Shown: one piece after another, positions 52,714 through 62,838 of the stretch
Layout of the letters: every line of letters begins with the position of its first letter
How positions within the stretch are numbered: position 1 is the stretch's first letter
Source: Mycobacterium sp. AZCC_0083
Lineage (GTDB): Bacteria > Actinomycetota > Actinomycetes > Mycobacteriales > Mycobacteriaceae
Length of the DNA: 64,000 bases
Assembly: GCF_014202335.1 (NCBI RefSeq)
Contig: NZ_JACHGP010000015.1
Coordinates: forward strand, 1 to 64,000
Direction: 5' to 3'
Position numbers and translations under genes: made by a program
The notes under the pieces: generated by a model
Seen by the model: the letters and a program-made list of their open reading frames with translations, nothing else
Database searches by the model: none
Told to the model about the DNA's origin: nothing

Positions 52714-52999
52714 TGGCCGTCGCGATCGCGCGTTGGGCATCTACGCAGTGGAATCGACGTTGCGGTCCTCGGTGACCGCTCTGCGTCGATCTGTTGTCTT
52801 CACGGTTACCGCGTACCTCCAGGCCGGTCGGGGGCGAAGGAGGTCAACCCGATTCCCTTGTACTTGTTCATGATTCGTTCGTACTGACGGCGATTGCGGG
52901 CCGGCGGCGTGTCGGTGAGCCTGGCGGGGAGCCGCCGATAGGCAATGCGGAGGCCCGCGGTCGCGATGGCGAATTCGACGTCGTGGCGGCGGGTCCGCC

Positions 53000-53422
53000 C
53001 AGCAGATCACCGGCCAAGGCCTGCACGCGGTCACCACCGCCACCTTGGCTGCTCCGTCCGGCATCCGCGCCCAGGTGCACGCCGCCTCCGACGCTGCCGT
53101 CGACTTCCTGATCGCCGACCCCCGCAGGAGCGCGCTGCTCCTGGGTTCGCACACCACAGAAGTCCTGCACAATGCCCGCTTGACGAGCACCCGTGCCATC
53201 GCCAATTCCATGGCGGGGCTGACACGAGAGTTGCTTGGCGATTCCGCACCCACACCACTGGACACCGACCTTGCCGCATTCACCCTCGTCAGCGGCACCC
53301 TGGAACTCGTCGCCGCCTGGCTCCGGGGCGACTACGCCATCAGCCGCGAACACCTCGCCGACCTCGTCGCAGCGATGCTGCTGGCCGTGACCAACATCTC
53401 GACCGCGTTGCCAAAGCCCTAG
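53000..53422 (+). pseudogene. C-terminal half of a TetR regulator without its DNA-binding domain
   Basis: The frame reads QITGQGLHAVTTATLAAPSG, ASDAAVDFLIADPRRSALLL, GLTRELLGDSAP and AAFTLVSGTLELVAAWLRGD, then LADLVAAMLLAVT, a typical TetR ligand-binding domain. Searching upstream in all plus frames by eye gives no helix-turn-helix. Fragments such as FVLTAIAGRRRVGEPGG are not HTH-like. The gene has probably lost its 5' end. Confidence 0.6.
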
Positions 53423-53512
53423 TGGCACAGGCGCGCTCCTTCATTCCCGTCGTCGGCTCAGCGTCCCGTAGGGGTCGCGCCCACTCTCGGCGTCACCGCG
53501 GATGAATTCTGC

Positions 53513-54214
53513 TCACTCCACCCGACGGCGATCCGATGCTTCTGCGCGGACGCCGGCGAGGATCAACCTGACAGACTCACGGAAACTCCGCGACGGCCCC
53601 AGCGCCTTGCGGTCCGCCTGCGGGGCACCATTGGAGCGGCGCGTACCGCGGACCTCCCTGATGGCATCGCTGACGGTGACGTTGGCCAATGCCAGACAGC
53701 ACTCAGCCGCGGTATCTCGTGAAATACCTTCTTGAACCGTGGCTTTGGCGAGAGCGTTGACGTAATCGCCAAGGATCAGCACGTCGTCGTCGGTCATCAG
53801 ATCGGTGAGGTGCGGATGAGCACACAACGTGCCATGCAGTCCAAGACACCAGTTCGATGCGGTCGACTCCCATGACCCGCATTCACTGAAGTTCAGACTG
53901 AGTTTCGCAAGGTGGAGTTCGACGACGTTTCGGATCAGGTTGTCGCGGCTGCCGATCCGCTTGTAGAGAGTCCGTGTCGAGATCTTGAGGTCCGCGGCGA
54001 GACGTCGCACGGTCACCGCCCCTGCACCCTCCGCATCGAGGAGGACGAGCGTGTGCGCGTAAATGGTCTCCGCGGAGATCGACGGTTGGGGACCGCGTCG
54101 CCTTCCGTCGCCGGGTGCGCCACAACCACGCCCATCCGCTTGCCGCGTGGCCAGCGAAGTCATCGCAGCCGCGAATCGGTCGAACTCGGCTTCGATGTCA
54201 ACCGTCGACGACAT
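53513..54214 (-). CDS. TetR-family regulator at the distal end of the mce operon
   Basis: The 233-residue protein has a TetR-type HTH starting late, at ISAETIYAHTLVLLDAEGAG and VRRLAADLKISTRTLYKRIG, SRDNLIRNVVELHL, after a 40-residue leader. The C-terminal half contains HPHLTDLMTDDDVLILGDYV and ECCLALANVTVSDAIREVRG. ATG 54214 lies six bases after the mceF stop codon begins, so it is co-transcribed with mce. It could be an operon-encoded feedback regulator of this mce locus, but many mce operons have their regulator upstream instead. Confidence 0.8.
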   Translation of the reverse strand: MSSTVDIEAEFDRFAAAMTSLATRQADGRGCGAPGDGRRRGPQPSISAETIYAHTLVLLDAEGAGAVTVRRLAADLKISTRTLYKRIGSRDNLIRNVVELHLAKLSLNFSECGSWESTASNWCLGLHGTLCAHPHLTDLMTDDDVLILGDYVNALAKATVQEGISRDTAAECCLALANVTVSDAIREVRGTRRSNGAPQADRKALGPSRSFRESVRLILAGVRAEASDRRRVE

Positions 54215-54219
54215 CGCGA

Positions 54220-55668
54220 TCACTGTCCCTTCGGCGGCAGCAGCATGTCCTGCCACGTTCGGTGTTGGTCCGCACCGCGCGCCAGATCGCTTTGGGTGTA
54301 GGTCTTGCCGTCGGGCCCGACGTAGGTACCGGTGGCCGGGTCATATTCGGCCACCGCGAGCGGCGCAGGCGGTAAGGCGGCGGAATCTGGTGTGCCCGGC
54401 GGCAATTGCGGGATCGCTTGACCGGACATGGTCGCGTTCGGGTCGCCCTTCCAATTGTAGCCGTCGTTGAGCGGGACGTAATTCTCGTCGCTTTCGCACA
54501 TCGCGGCAGTCGGGCCGCGCTTGCCTGGCTTCGTCTCGCACGGGATGTTGCGGGCGCCACGGACGTTGAATGGCGCATCCTGGGGCACTCGGCAGTACAC
54601 GTTGCCCGGCGGGCGCGGCGGGTAGTCGACGTCGGTCGGCACCCGCTGCTGCTGGGGCGGCAGGAATCCGGTGGTGCAGGCAGGCGGCAGATTCAGGTTC
54701 AGGTTGAAGCTCAGATATCCACCCTTGTAAGCCTGCCTGGTGTTTCGGTTGGCCAGACCGGCACCTTGGAGGATAGCGATGCCCGGCGGCAGAAGGACGA
54801 GGAGTTGTTCGAGATCGTTTTGGTAGGTGATGCCAACTTGGTCGAGGCTGGCCAGATTGGCCATCAGGATCGGCAGGGACGGCTGTAGCCGATCCAGTAG
54901 CGCCCGTGTCTCGTCGGCCGCCGCAGGGCCAATGTCCAACAGCCGTGACACGGCGGAGTCCTGCGTCTTGAGTCCTCCGGTAACCGTCGCGATGTTCGCC
55001 GCCCAGGCCTGTATGGAGGCCGAGGTGTCGGTCTGAGAATCCAGCACCGGCTGGGACTGGTCGGTCAAGGTGATCAACGCGTCGAGGTTCTCGCGCGCAT
55101 CGATCGCCAGCGACGTCGTCCCCTTCACCAACCGGGACAGCTCGGGACCAAGGCCGCCGACGGCCGTGTAACCCTCGTCGATGACGGTCTTGAGATTGTC
55201 GTGCGGGATCGCCTGAATGCCCCGGTTCGTGGCGGCCAGTAGCGAGTTGATGTCGGGGGGAACCGATGCCCTGTCGAGGGGGATGACGTCGTCGTTCTTC
55301 AGCACCGGACCGTTGCCGCTGCGGGGGCGCAGTGCCACGAACTGTTCGCCGACCGCGGTTTGGCTGTGCACTTCGGCATCCAGGTCGGCGGGGATGGCCA
55401 CATCCGAGTTCAGTGACAGCACCGCGTCGACGCCGGTGTCGGTGAGCGCGACACTCTCGACGCGACCGACTTCGGTGCCACGGTAGGTGACGTTGCCGGA
55501 GGAATACAGACCGGCCGCGGTCGGCAGCTTCAAGGTAACGCGGTAATGCCCAACACCAAACAGGTAGTTCGGCAGCTGCATGTAGTGAAACGCCATGACC
55601 GACACCGCAATCAGCGTGCCGACCGTGAAGATCGCCATCTGCGAGACGACGCGTCTTGGCAGATACAT
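54220..55668 (-). CDS. mceF: Mce family protein F
   Basis: The 482-residue protein has one N-terminal membrane anchor (SQMAIFTVGTLIAVSVMAFH) and the MlaD/Mce domain (YRVTLKLPTAAGLYSSGNVT, YRGTEVGRVESVALTD). A long helical region with coiled-coil character follows, then a Pro-rich tail. Mce proteins form a hexameric periplasm-spanning shuttle that delivers lipids to the YrbE permeases. It is the last mce gene, one base after mceE. Confidence 0.92.
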   Translation of the reverse strand: MYLPRRVVSQMAIFTVGTLIAVSVMAFHYMQLPNYLFGVGHYRVTLKLPTAAGLYSSGNVTYRGTEVGRVESVALTDTGVDAVLSLNSDVAIPADLDAEVHSQTAVGEQFVALRPRSGNGPVLKNDDVIPLDRASVPPDINSLLAATNRGIQAIPHDNLKTVIDEGYTAVGGLGPELSRLVKGTTSLAIDARENLDALITLTDQSQPVLDSQTDTSASIQAWAANIATVTGGLKTQDSAVSRLLDIGPAAADETRALLDRLQPSLPILMANLASLDQVGITYQNDLEQLLVLLPPGIAILQGAGLANRNTRQAYKGGYLSFNLNLNLPPACTTGFLPPQQQRVPTDVDYPPRPPGNVYCRVPQDAPFNVRGARNIPCETKPGKRGPTAAMCESDENYVPLNDGYNWKGDPNATMSGQAIPQLPPGTPDSAALPPAPLAVAEYDPATGTYVGPDGKTYTQSDLARGADQHRTWQDMLLPPKGQ

Positions 55669-55669
55669 G

Positions 55670-56803
55670 CTAGGACCCCTGGTCGAAGTTGTAGGGCACG
55701 ACCAGCGGGTTCACTGCGGTGTAGGGACTGGGGAGTTGCCCGATGGTCCGTCCCCACTGCAGTTCGAGCTCGGTGAGGTCGCCCTCCCATCTGGTTCCCG
55801 TGAAGAACGACGAGTCGAGCCGGCTCAACGTGAGGTCGATGACCGCGGTGAGGTTGGCGTAGTCGCCGCGATTCCACTTGGTGAGCGTGTCCTTCGGGAA
55901 CGGATACGTCGGCAGCACACCCAGCGCCCTGGTCAGTGCCGGCCCGGCGTCGGCCAACGATTTCAGCACAGAACCGACGTCGGTGAGCTCCCGCACCAAC
56001 GCGCCCTTGGTCTGGTTGACGGTGTCGGCGGTCAGCGCGGAGAAGTTGCCCAGCTGCGTGATGGCGTCGGAGATGGTCTTGCGCTGGTCGCTGAGTACGG
56101 CCAACGCATCCGGAATCGTCTTGAGTGCCTTGTCGACGACCGGCTTCTGCGCGGCGATCTGACCGACGAGGTTGTTGAGACTGTCTGCCGCGGCGATGAT
56201 GTCGTCTTTTTGATCGTTGAGGTAACCGACGTACTTGTCGAGCTGCACGATCAGGCTGCGCAGGTCGCCGGCGCGGCCGGCGAACGCCGTGCTGAGCGCT
56301 TCGGTGATGTCCTGCACTTGGCCAACCCCGCCGCCGTTGAGGACCAGCGAGATCGCCGCCAAGGTCTGCTCGGTGCTCGGGTAGGTGCTGGCGGCCGCCA
56401 GCGGGATCAGCGATCCGTCGTGCAATTTGCCTTGCGGCGGAGCGTCGGTCGGCGAAGCCAGCTCGACGTGCAGCGAGCCGAACAGGCTCGTCTGGCCCAG
56501 CTTCACCGTCGCGTTGGCAGGCAGGTCGACGTCGCGGTCGAGCGTCATGGTCAGCAGTGCATGCCAGCCCTGCATCTCGACCTTGGTGACGTTGCCGACC
56601 GTCACGTCGTTCACCCGGACACGTGAATTGGGTTGCAGGTTCGTGACATTGGGTAACTGGGCCTGAATCGTGAAGGCGCCAGGACCGCCGCCGGCGGTGC
56701 CGGGTAGTGGCAGGGTGTTCAGGCCGTGCCAGCCGCCGCATCCGGACAGCGCGGCTACCACCAGTGTGAGTGCGACGGCAACTCGTAGTCCTCGGATCGT
56801 CAT
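55670..56803 (-). CDS. mceE: Mce family lipoprotein E
   Basis: The 377-residue protein has a lipoprotein signal peptide with lipobox LSGC (AVALTLVVAALSGCGGWHGL), consistent with the LprK-type fifth Mce subunit. The MlaD domain (FTIQAQLPNVTNLQPNSRVR, VNDVTVGNVTKVEMQG) and helical C-terminal half follow. ATG overlaps the mceD stop by four bases. Confidence 0.93.
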   Translation of the reverse strand: MTIRGLRVAVALTLVVAALSGCGGWHGLNTLPLPGTAGGGPGAFTIQAQLPNVTNLQPNSRVRVNDVTVGNVTKVEMQGWHALLTMTLDRDVDLPANATVKLGQTSLFGSLHVELASPTDAPPQGKLHDGSLIPLAAASTYPSTEQTLAAISLVLNGGGVGQVQDITEALSTAFAGRAGDLRSLIVQLDKYVGYLNDQKDDIIAAADSLNNLVGQIAAQKPVVDKALKTIPDALAVLSDQRKTISDAITQLGNFSALTADTVNQTKGALVRELTDVGSVLKSLADAGPALTRALGVLPTYPFPKDTLTKWNRGDYANLTAVIDLTLSRLDSSFFTGTRWEGDLTELELQWGRTIGQLPSPYTAVNPLVVPYNFDQGS

Positions 56804-58110
56804 CCGCCACCTCCTGACGGAACCATCAATCCGGGCAGACCGTCGGCCGGATTGGTCTCAGTGGCCTGCTCCGCCGGCAAGGGCGCCTCGCTGGCCAGTG
56901 GCGCCGGAGGTGGATCGGCGGCCGGAGGCGGTTGCGGCGGAATGTAATCCGGGCGCATCCAGTCCTCGCTGAAGGTGAGCTCGTTGGGCCGAGCGGTGGT
57001 CCCGGCGAGCGGATTGAGTCCCAACGGCGGGAAGTTGAACTGGCGGTTCTTCATGATCGGCGCCAGATACTGCACGCACAGCTTCGCCGATTGCTCAGCG
57101 CCCAGCCGTGACGCTGCCTGGATCGCGCCGCACAGGAACGTGATCGGATTCTGAAAGTTGTTGACTGACAATGCCCCGGTCAACGTGCCCTGGGCGGGCT
57201 GGTAGATGTTGAGGAAGTTCTGCAGCGTGCTCGGGGCGACGTGCAGGACTTCCTTGATGTCGGGGATGCTGTCCTTGAGCGCCGCCGATACCGACGCGAG
57301 CTTGTCCGACGTGGTACCCAACGATTCCCGATTCTCGTTGACGAAGCTGCTCAGTTCACCTGCGAGGTCGCCGAGGTCGCGCACGGCGTTTGCGACCTCG
57401 TTGGGATCGTTGGCGACCAGATGCGTGACCTTCGCCAGGTTCTGGTTGAGCTGGGCGAGCAGGTCCGACGAACCCTGCAACGCCGACACCAGGATCGACA
57501 GGTTCTTCAGCGTGGAGAACAGATCGTGGCTGTGGTCGCCGAGTGCCGAAATCGCCTGGGAGAGTTTGATGATGGTGTCGCGAATCGTCGCGCCCTGACC
57601 ACGCAGGTTGTCGGCGGTGGTGTTGACCAACGCGCCGAGCGGGCTCACGCCACCGGGCTGGGTCGGTTGCAGTGCGTCGTTGAGTTTCTGGAGCTGGTTG
57701 CGGAAGTCGTCGAACTCCACGGGAACGGCGGTGCGGTCCTGGCCGATGACGGCGTTGTCGGCCATCACCGGTCCACTGGTGTAGGCAGGCGTCAGCTGGA
57801 TCGCCCGCGAAGTCACCAGGGTGGGCGACAGGATCACTGCCTTTGCGTCGGCGGGCACCTTGTACTGGTCGTCGAGCCAGAAGCCGATCTTGACCCGTTG
57901 CGGCTCGGGCACGATCTCGTCGATCTCCCCGACCGGCACGCCGACGATCCGCACCTCGTCGCCAACGAAGATCCCGTTGCTGTTGTCGAAGTAGGCGACC
58001 AGGTGGGTGCGACCGACCACTCCGCCACCCCAGGCAACCACCACGATTCCGGCGATCAACGTCAACACCAGGGTGGCGGCAATGGCGATCCGTCCGTTGC
58101 GTGTTCTCAC
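56800..58110 (-). CDS. mceD: Mce family protein D
   Basis: This 436-residue subunit has an N-terminal anchor (GRIAIAATLVLTLIAGIVVV), a MlaD domain (THLVAYFDNSNGIFVGDEVR, IVGVPVGEIDEIVPE), a helical body and a Pro-rich tail (PPQPPPAADPPPAPLASEAP). The start overlaps the mceC stop by four bases. It is one of six different subunits of the lipid-import complex. Confidence 0.93.
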   Translation of the reverse strand: MRTRNGRIAIAATLVLTLIAGIVVVAWGGGVVGRTHLVAYFDNSNGIFVGDEVRIVGVPVGEIDEIVPEPQRVKIGFWLDDQYKVPADAKAVILSPTLVTSRAIQLTPAYTSGPVMADNAVIGQDRTAVPVEFDDFRNQLQKLNDALQPTQPGGVSPLGALVNTTADNLRGQGATIRDTIIKLSQAISALGDHSHDLFSTLKNLSILVSALQGSSDLLAQLNQNLAKVTHLVANDPNEVANAVRDLGDLAGELSSFVNENRESLGTTSDKLASVSAALKDSIPDIKEVLHVAPSTLQNFLNIYQPAQGTLTGALSVNNFQNPITFLCGAIQAASRLGAEQSAKLCVQYLAPIMKNRQFNFPPLGLNPLAGTTARPNELTFSEDWMRPDYIPPQPPPAADPPPAPLASEAPLPAEQATETNPADGLPGLMVPSGGGG

Positions 58111-59450
58111 TGGCCTGCCTCCGTGGGTGCCGGTCCTGGCGATACTTCACCTGGCGCCGGTTCGAAGACCGGGCTGGGCGTCGGAGCGGGCGGGACGATC
58201 GCCGGTGGACCTGGCGGCGGGCCACCGGGCGGCGGGGCCGGGAGGGGCTCGCGGTATGGGTAGCAGCCGGTGGGACCGGGCAACGGCAATCCGGGCGGTC
58301 CGCAACCCTGGTCGCCCGGGTTGCCGGTAATCGCGTCGGGCAGTGTGAGGTTCGGCTCGCCGCCCTGGCCGGTGCGGGGGTAGGGCACGGGTAGTGCGGA
58401 TGTGCCCGGCTGGCCGATCTGCGGATCGACGCGCTGCGAGGGCAGCAACGTGTTGGGGTCCAGCCCGAGGTCGGAGAACGCCGCGTCGACGAACGGCTGC
58501 ACGAATTGGCCGGGCAGCAAGTTGGCCAGGTAGGCCTTGAAGAAGGGGCCCGAGCCGACGGACTCCCCCAGTGACGTGGCGTAGTCCCGCAACCCCTTGA
58601 GCGCCTCCTGGATCTTGGCCTTGCGGTTGTCGACGATCGCCAGCACGCCGTTCAACCTGTCCAGCGCGGGTTTCAGCGTCGTGCGGTTGTCGGCGATCAG
58701 CCCCCTCAGCTGCTGCGCCAATGCCGAGAAGTTGCCGGAGAGTTGGTCAAGTGCGCTGCTTTGGCTTTCCAGCTGGATCAACAGTGCGTTGGTGTTGGCG
58801 ACCAGTCCGACGACCTCGTCGCTGCGTTGCGCAAGGATGCCGGTCGCCTTGTTGGCGTTGCTCAACAGCGACCGCAGATCGGAGTCGCGTTCGTTGAGGG
58901 TCTGGGAGAACCGCGCCACGCCCGCAACGGCAGCCTGCAGCTGCGGCGGGGTGTCGGCGAAGGTTTGGGCAAGGACCGTCAGCGAACTGGACAGCTGGTC
59001 GGTGTTGAGCCCGCTGATGGTCGCCGACAGATCGCCGAGGGCGTCGGGCAGCTGATAGGGCGAGGTAGTCCGCTCCAGCGGGATGATGCCGTCCTCCTGA
59101 CCGTCGCCGCGCGGGGTCACCTCCAGGACCTTGGATCCGAGTAGCGCCTTGGTCTTGATCGCGGCCTCGGAGCGGTCTCCGACGCGGATGTCATCGGCGA
59201 CGTCGAATGTCACTAGGGCATGCGAATCCTGCAGCTTGATGCTGCTGACCTCACCGACCTTGAAGCCCGCAACCTGCACGGCCGCACCGGTTTTCAGGCC
59301 ACCCGCGTCGGCGAAGTACGCCGAGTACGTCGTTCCCCGAGAGAAGAACGGCAGGCTCTTGAACTGCAGCGCTCCCACGACGAGGGCGAACAGGACGACG
59401 GCGCCGATCAGGCCGAGGACGATCGGGTTTCGTTCGGAGAACGACTTCAT
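58107..59450 (-). CDS. mceC: Mce family protein C
   Basis: The 447-residue protein starts MKSFSERNPIVLGLIGAVVL, one anchor helix, then the MlaD domain (YSAYFADAGGLKTGAAVQVA, GFKVGEVSSIKLQ), a helical body and a long Pro-rich C-terminus (PAPPPGGPPPGPPAIVPPAP). The ATG at 59450 overlaps the mceB stop; four extra in-frame codons to 59462 are possible but unlikely. Confidence 0.93.
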   Translation of the reverse strand: MKSFSERNPIVLGLIGAVVLFALVVGALQFKSLPFFSRGTTYSAYFADAGGLKTGAAVQVAGFKVGEVSSIKLQDSHALVTFDVADDIRVGDRSEAAIKTKALLGSKVLEVTPRGDGQEDGIIPLERTTSPYQLPDALGDLSATISGLNTDQLSSSLTVLAQTFADTPPQLQAAVAGVARFSQTLNERDSDLRSLLSNANKATGILAQRSDEVVGLVANTNALLIQLESQSSALDQLSGNFSALAQQLRGLIADNRTTLKPALDRLNGVLAIVDNRKAKIQEALKGLRDYATSLGESVGSGPFFKAYLANLLPGQFVQPFVDAAFSDLGLDPNTLLPSQRVDPQIGQPGTSALPVPYPRTGQGGEPNLTLPDAITGNPGDQGCGPPGLPLPGPTGCYPYREPLPAPPPGGPPPGPPAIVPPAPTPSPVFEPAPGEVSPGPAPTEAGQ

Positions 59451-60475
59451 CTGGGCGTGCACCTCCCCGAGTCCTGACCGGCGAGCTTCACGTACACCGG
59501 CTGACCGCCCTTTCCGTTGAGCTTGAGCACCAGGTCGCAGATGTAGAAGCTGAAGTAGTCCCCGGTCAACGCCTGACGTCCGAGCACGCGGTACGCATCC
59601 GGCAGGGTGTTGAGGAAGTTGTCGAAGTACTCGTGGTCGGCCAACACGGTGGAGGCCACCCGATCGGTTTGTGCCACGGTGTCTTTCAGCGGCGGGCGGG
59701 CCGCGACGAGCAGGTCGCTGATCGACGCCGCGGCGGTATTGGCGTAGGCCAGCCCGGTGCTGATGTCCTTCTTGCGGCTCTCCAGTCCTGCTATCAGTGA
59801 GGACAGCGAGTCGACGGCCTTGCCGAACTGGTCACCTTGGCCGGCCAGGGAGCCGAGGACCGTGTTCAGGTTGACCACGACCTGCCCGATCAGCTGATCG
59901 CGGTCGGCCAGCGTGCTGGTCAATGCCGCAGTCTGGGTCAAGAACGATCCGATGGTGTCGCCCTGGCCCTGGAACGCCGAGATCAACTCGCCTGAGAGCG
60001 CATTGACCTGATTGGGGTCCAAGGCGTGAAACAGCGGCCGGAAGCCGCCGATGAGCGCATCGAGATCCAATGCAGGGGCGGTCCGGTCCAGCCCGATGGT
60101 GCCGCCCGCGTTGAGCCGCCTGGTCCCGCCCGCGCCTTCGAGCAGTTCCAGATACCGTCCGCCGATCAGGTTGTCGTAGCGGATGGCGGCCTTGCTGCCG
60201 TCGGTCAGTACCACCGCGTCATTGGCGCTGAACTCGACCGACGCGGTGTCGTCGGCGTTGACGGAGATGTTGGTGACCTTGCCGACTTCGACACCGGCGA
60301 CCCGCACGAAGTTGCCGTTCTCCAGTCCGCTCACGTTGCTGAAGATGGCCGTATAGGTCGTGCCCTTGTCGAAGCGGAACTGCGCGTAGATCGCCAGCAG
60401 CGCGAACATCCCCAGCAGGCACACCACCACGAAGACGACGAGCCGCGCGACGGCACCCGACAAGTTGTCTCTCAC
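59447..60475 (-). CDS. mceB: Mce family protein B
   Basis: The 342-residue protein starts at the GTG (VRDNLSGAVARLVVFVVVCL) with GGAGAGG five bases upstream; its open frame runs on into mceA in a false frame. An anchor helix, the MlaD domain (YTAIFSNVSGLENGNFVRVA, GVEVGKVTNISVN) and a helical C-terminal half are present. It ends with two Cys in YICDLVLKL and SGRCTPR, as in other MceB proteins, and lacks the Pro-rich tail. Confidence 0.93.
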   Translation of the reverse strand: MRDNLSGAVARLVVFVVVCLLGMFALLAIYAQFRFDKGTTYTAIFSNVSGLENGNFVRVAGVEVGKVTNISVNADDTASVEFSANDAVVLTDGSKAAIRYDNLIGGRYLELLEGAGGTRRLNAGGTIGLDRTAPALDLDALIGGFRPLFHALDPNQVNALSGELISAFQGQGDTIGSFLTQTAALTSTLADRDQLIGQVVVNLNTVLGSLAGQGDQFGKAVDSLSSLIAGLESRKKDISTGLAYANTAAASISDLLVAARPPLKDTVAQTDRVASTVLADHEYFDNFLNTLPDAYRVLGRQALTGDYFSFYICDLVLKLNGKGGQPVYVKLAGQDSGRCTPR

Positions 60476-60515
60476 GGTGTCCTCTCCTGTCGTGGGGTGG
60501 TGAACTGCGGTGCGG

Positions 60516-61976
60516 TCACGGCGACGGCGCCGCAGGCACCGGCACCGGCGTGGCCGGCGGATTGGGTTGCATCTCTGCCGGATTGGGCACCACGAAGGGT
60601 TCCGAACCCAATGGCGGCGGGCCGGGTTCACGTGGTGACATCGGGGCTGGCGCAGGCGGTTCGCCCGGGTAGAGCGGGGTGCCGTCGGGGGCGTACATCG
60701 GCGCTCCGTAGGGCGGTGCACCCGGGTACGGAATCGGGCCGGGAGCGGCGCCCCTGTCCTGCCCCCGCAGGGTCGGAGGTTGTGGTATCCCCCGGGTGAC
60801 GGGGAACAGGTCGGTGTAGAACGGACGCCCGATCCCCGGGTTGGGCCGCCAGTCGATCCCGGTGCCCCACCCGGTGTCGGTGACCAGCGCGCGGACCGGG
60901 AAGTTCGTCGCCACGTCGGGCAGCGACCCGCAACTCGGCTTGCCGCCGGGACCACCCTTCGCCGCGATGATCGGCAGGTTGTCCGGGTAGCGGTACTGAT
61001 CCTTGCCGAACAGCAGCGCGGCATCGACGATCAGAGACTTGCCGTTGCCGCCGCCGGTGATCTCGGGGTATCCGGTGTCGAGCAGCGTCTTCGCGCCCAA
61101 CAGCAGGCAGGTGTATTCCGGGTTGTACTTCGCCAACAGCGCCGTCGTCGGCGCGAGGTCGTTGATCGCCGTGACGAAGTTGTCCCGGTTGGGCGCCAGC
61201 AGGTTCACTCCACTGTTGGAGAATCCGATCACGTTGAGTAGCAATGAGTCCAGTTGCTTCGACTGCCTGGTGATGGTGGCGCTGGTGGTGCTGGCCGCGT
61301 CCAGGGTCGCCAGAATGTTCTGCGCCGCCGCGCTATAGGTGTCGGCGAACCCCTTCAGCGAGCGCCAGTCGGCGCGGATGGTCTCCGAACGCGCGTTCAG
61401 CTGCAGCAGCACCTGATTCAGCCCGGTGGTGGCCTCACCCATCCGCTCGCCCTGACCACGGACGCCCTCGGCCAGCGCGGACAGGATCGCGTTCAGCTTG
61501 GCTGGATCGACCTGGTTGAGAAGATCCACCAGGTTCTCGAAGACCGTGTTGACTTCGGTGCTGACGTTGTCCGACCTCAGCACCGCACCGGCCTGCAGCC
61601 GCTGCGGGCTGGGGTCGCTGGGAAAAACCAGCTCCACGTACTTGGCGCCGAAGATCGTGGTGGCCTCGATGCGGGCTCCCACATTGGCAGGGATGTACTC
61701 GGTCTGATCGCGAAAGATGTTCAGCTTCAGGGTAACCGGGCCCTTGCCACCGGTGACGGTGCCGACTTCGCCGACCTGCACTCCCCGCAGCTTGACCTTG
61801 GCGCCTACCTCCATCACCAGCCCGGCCCGGTCGGAGGTGAGCGTCACGGGGGTGTATCGGGTGAACGTCTTGTTGAACGCGCCCATGGTGACGTAGACGA
61901 ACACGACGACCACCAGCACCAACGCCAGCGCCCACCATCCCCGGCGCTCGCGGCTCCCGCGCCCTCGTTCGGCCAT
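60516..61976 (-). CDS. mceA: Mce family protein A
   Basis: The 486-residue first Mce subunit has a basic N-terminus and anchor (GWWALALVLVVVVFVYVTMG), the MlaD domain (YTPVTLTSDRAGLVMEVGAK, VKLRGVQVGEVGTVTG), a long helical body, and an unusually extended Pro-rich tail from about residue 390 to the end. It starts four bases after the yrbEB stop. Together with YrbE and an MceG ATPase encoded elsewhere it would import lipids such as sterols or fatty acids; the substrate class is not evident. Confidence 0.93.
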   Translation of the reverse strand: MAERGRGSRERRGWWALALVLVVVVFVYVTMGAFNKTFTRYTPVTLTSDRAGLVMEVGAKVKLRGVQVGEVGTVTGGKGPVTLKLNIFRDQTEYIPANVGARIEATTIFGAKYVELVFPSDPSPQRLQAGAVLRSDNVSTEVNTVFENLVDLLNQVDPAKLNAILSALAEGVRGQGERMGEATTGLNQVLLQLNARSETIRADWRSLKGFADTYSAAAQNILATLDAASTTSATITRQSKQLDSLLLNVIGFSNSGVNLLAPNRDNFVTAINDLAPTTALLAKYNPEYTCLLLGAKTLLDTGYPEITGGGNGKSLIVDAALLFGKDQYRYPDNLPIIAAKGGPGGKPSCGSLPDVATNFPVRALVTDTGWGTGIDWRPNPGIGRPFYTDLFPVTRGIPQPPTLRGQDRGAAPGPIPYPGAPPYGAPMYAPDGTPLYPGEPPAPAPMSPREPGPPPLGSEPFVVPNPAEMQPNPPATPVPVPAAPSP

Positions 61977-61980
61977 AGCG

Positions 61981-62838
61981 CTAACCCGCCAAGTTGAAGT
62001 GGCCGGTCTGACCGTAGATGGCCAGCGAAACGAACAGAACCACCACCGACGCCGCGATCAGGGACGTCCGCACAGCCCGGCCGACGGCCTCGCCAACGCC
62101 TGCAGGCCCGCCCGTTGCGGTGTAGCCGTAGAAGGTGTGCACCAGCATGATCACGACCGCCATCACCAGCGCCAGTGCGAACGACCACAGCAGGTCCGTC
62201 GTGGACAGGAACGTGTAGAAGTAGTGGTCGTAAACGCCGGTGGACTGCCGATAGAAGAAGGTGGTGCCGAAGCGCGCGGCGAAGAACGATGCCATCACCG
62301 CCACGCAGTAGACCGGAACGACGACTACGACACCGGCGGCCACCCGGGTCGACGCCAGATAGGCCACTGAGCGGATGCCCATCACCTCGAGCGCGTCGAT
62401 CTCCTCGCTGATCCGCATCGCGCCGATCTGCGCGGTCGCTCCGGCGCCGATTGTCGCGGCCATCGCCACCCCCGCAGTCAGCGGTGCGATCAGTCGCACG
62501 TTGAAGTACGCCGACGCGAAACCGATCAAAGCTTCCACGCCCACGTCGGAGAATTGGTTGTACCCCTGCACTGCGACCAGAGCGCCGGTGGACAGGGTCA
62601 AGAACGCGACGATTGCGGTAGTGCCGCCGATCATGACCAACGCGCCGGTACCCAGACTCATCGCGGCGATCAGCCGGATCAACTCGGCCTTGTAGCGCGT
62701 CACCGCGTCGCCAACTGCCACCAGGGTCTTGCCGTAGAACTCGGCCTGCCCACCCAGCCGGTACCAGCCGTCGAGCACCACCTGCAACCGTTTGGTCACG
62801 CGCGGAAACCGCTGCGCGGCAGCGGCGCCGACGCTCAC
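61981..62838 (-). CDS. yrbEB: Mce-associated permease YrbEB
   Basis: The 285-residue MlaE-type permease has five to six membrane helices and the family signature GATAQIGAMRISEEIDALEV then MGIRSVAYLASTRV, the cytoplasmic EExDAL-type coupling helix that contacts the MceG ATPase. GGPAGVGEAVGRAVRTSLIA is the conserved C-terminal segment. The ATG overlaps the yrbEA stop by four bases. Confidence 0.93.
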   Translation of the reverse strand: MSVGAAAAQRFPRVTKRLQVVLDGWYRLGGQAEFYGKTLVAVGDAVTRYKAELIRLIAAMSLGTGALVMIGGTTAIVAFLTLSTGALVAVQGYNQFSDVGVEALIGFASAYFNVRLIAPLTAGVAMAATIGAGATAQIGAMRISEEIDALEVMGIRSVAYLASTRVAAGVVVVVPVYCVAVMASFFAARFGTTFFYRQSTGVYDHYFYTFLSTTDLLWSFALALVMAVVIMLVHTFYGYTATGGPAGVGEAVGRAVRTSLIAASVVVLFVSLAIYGQTGHFNLAG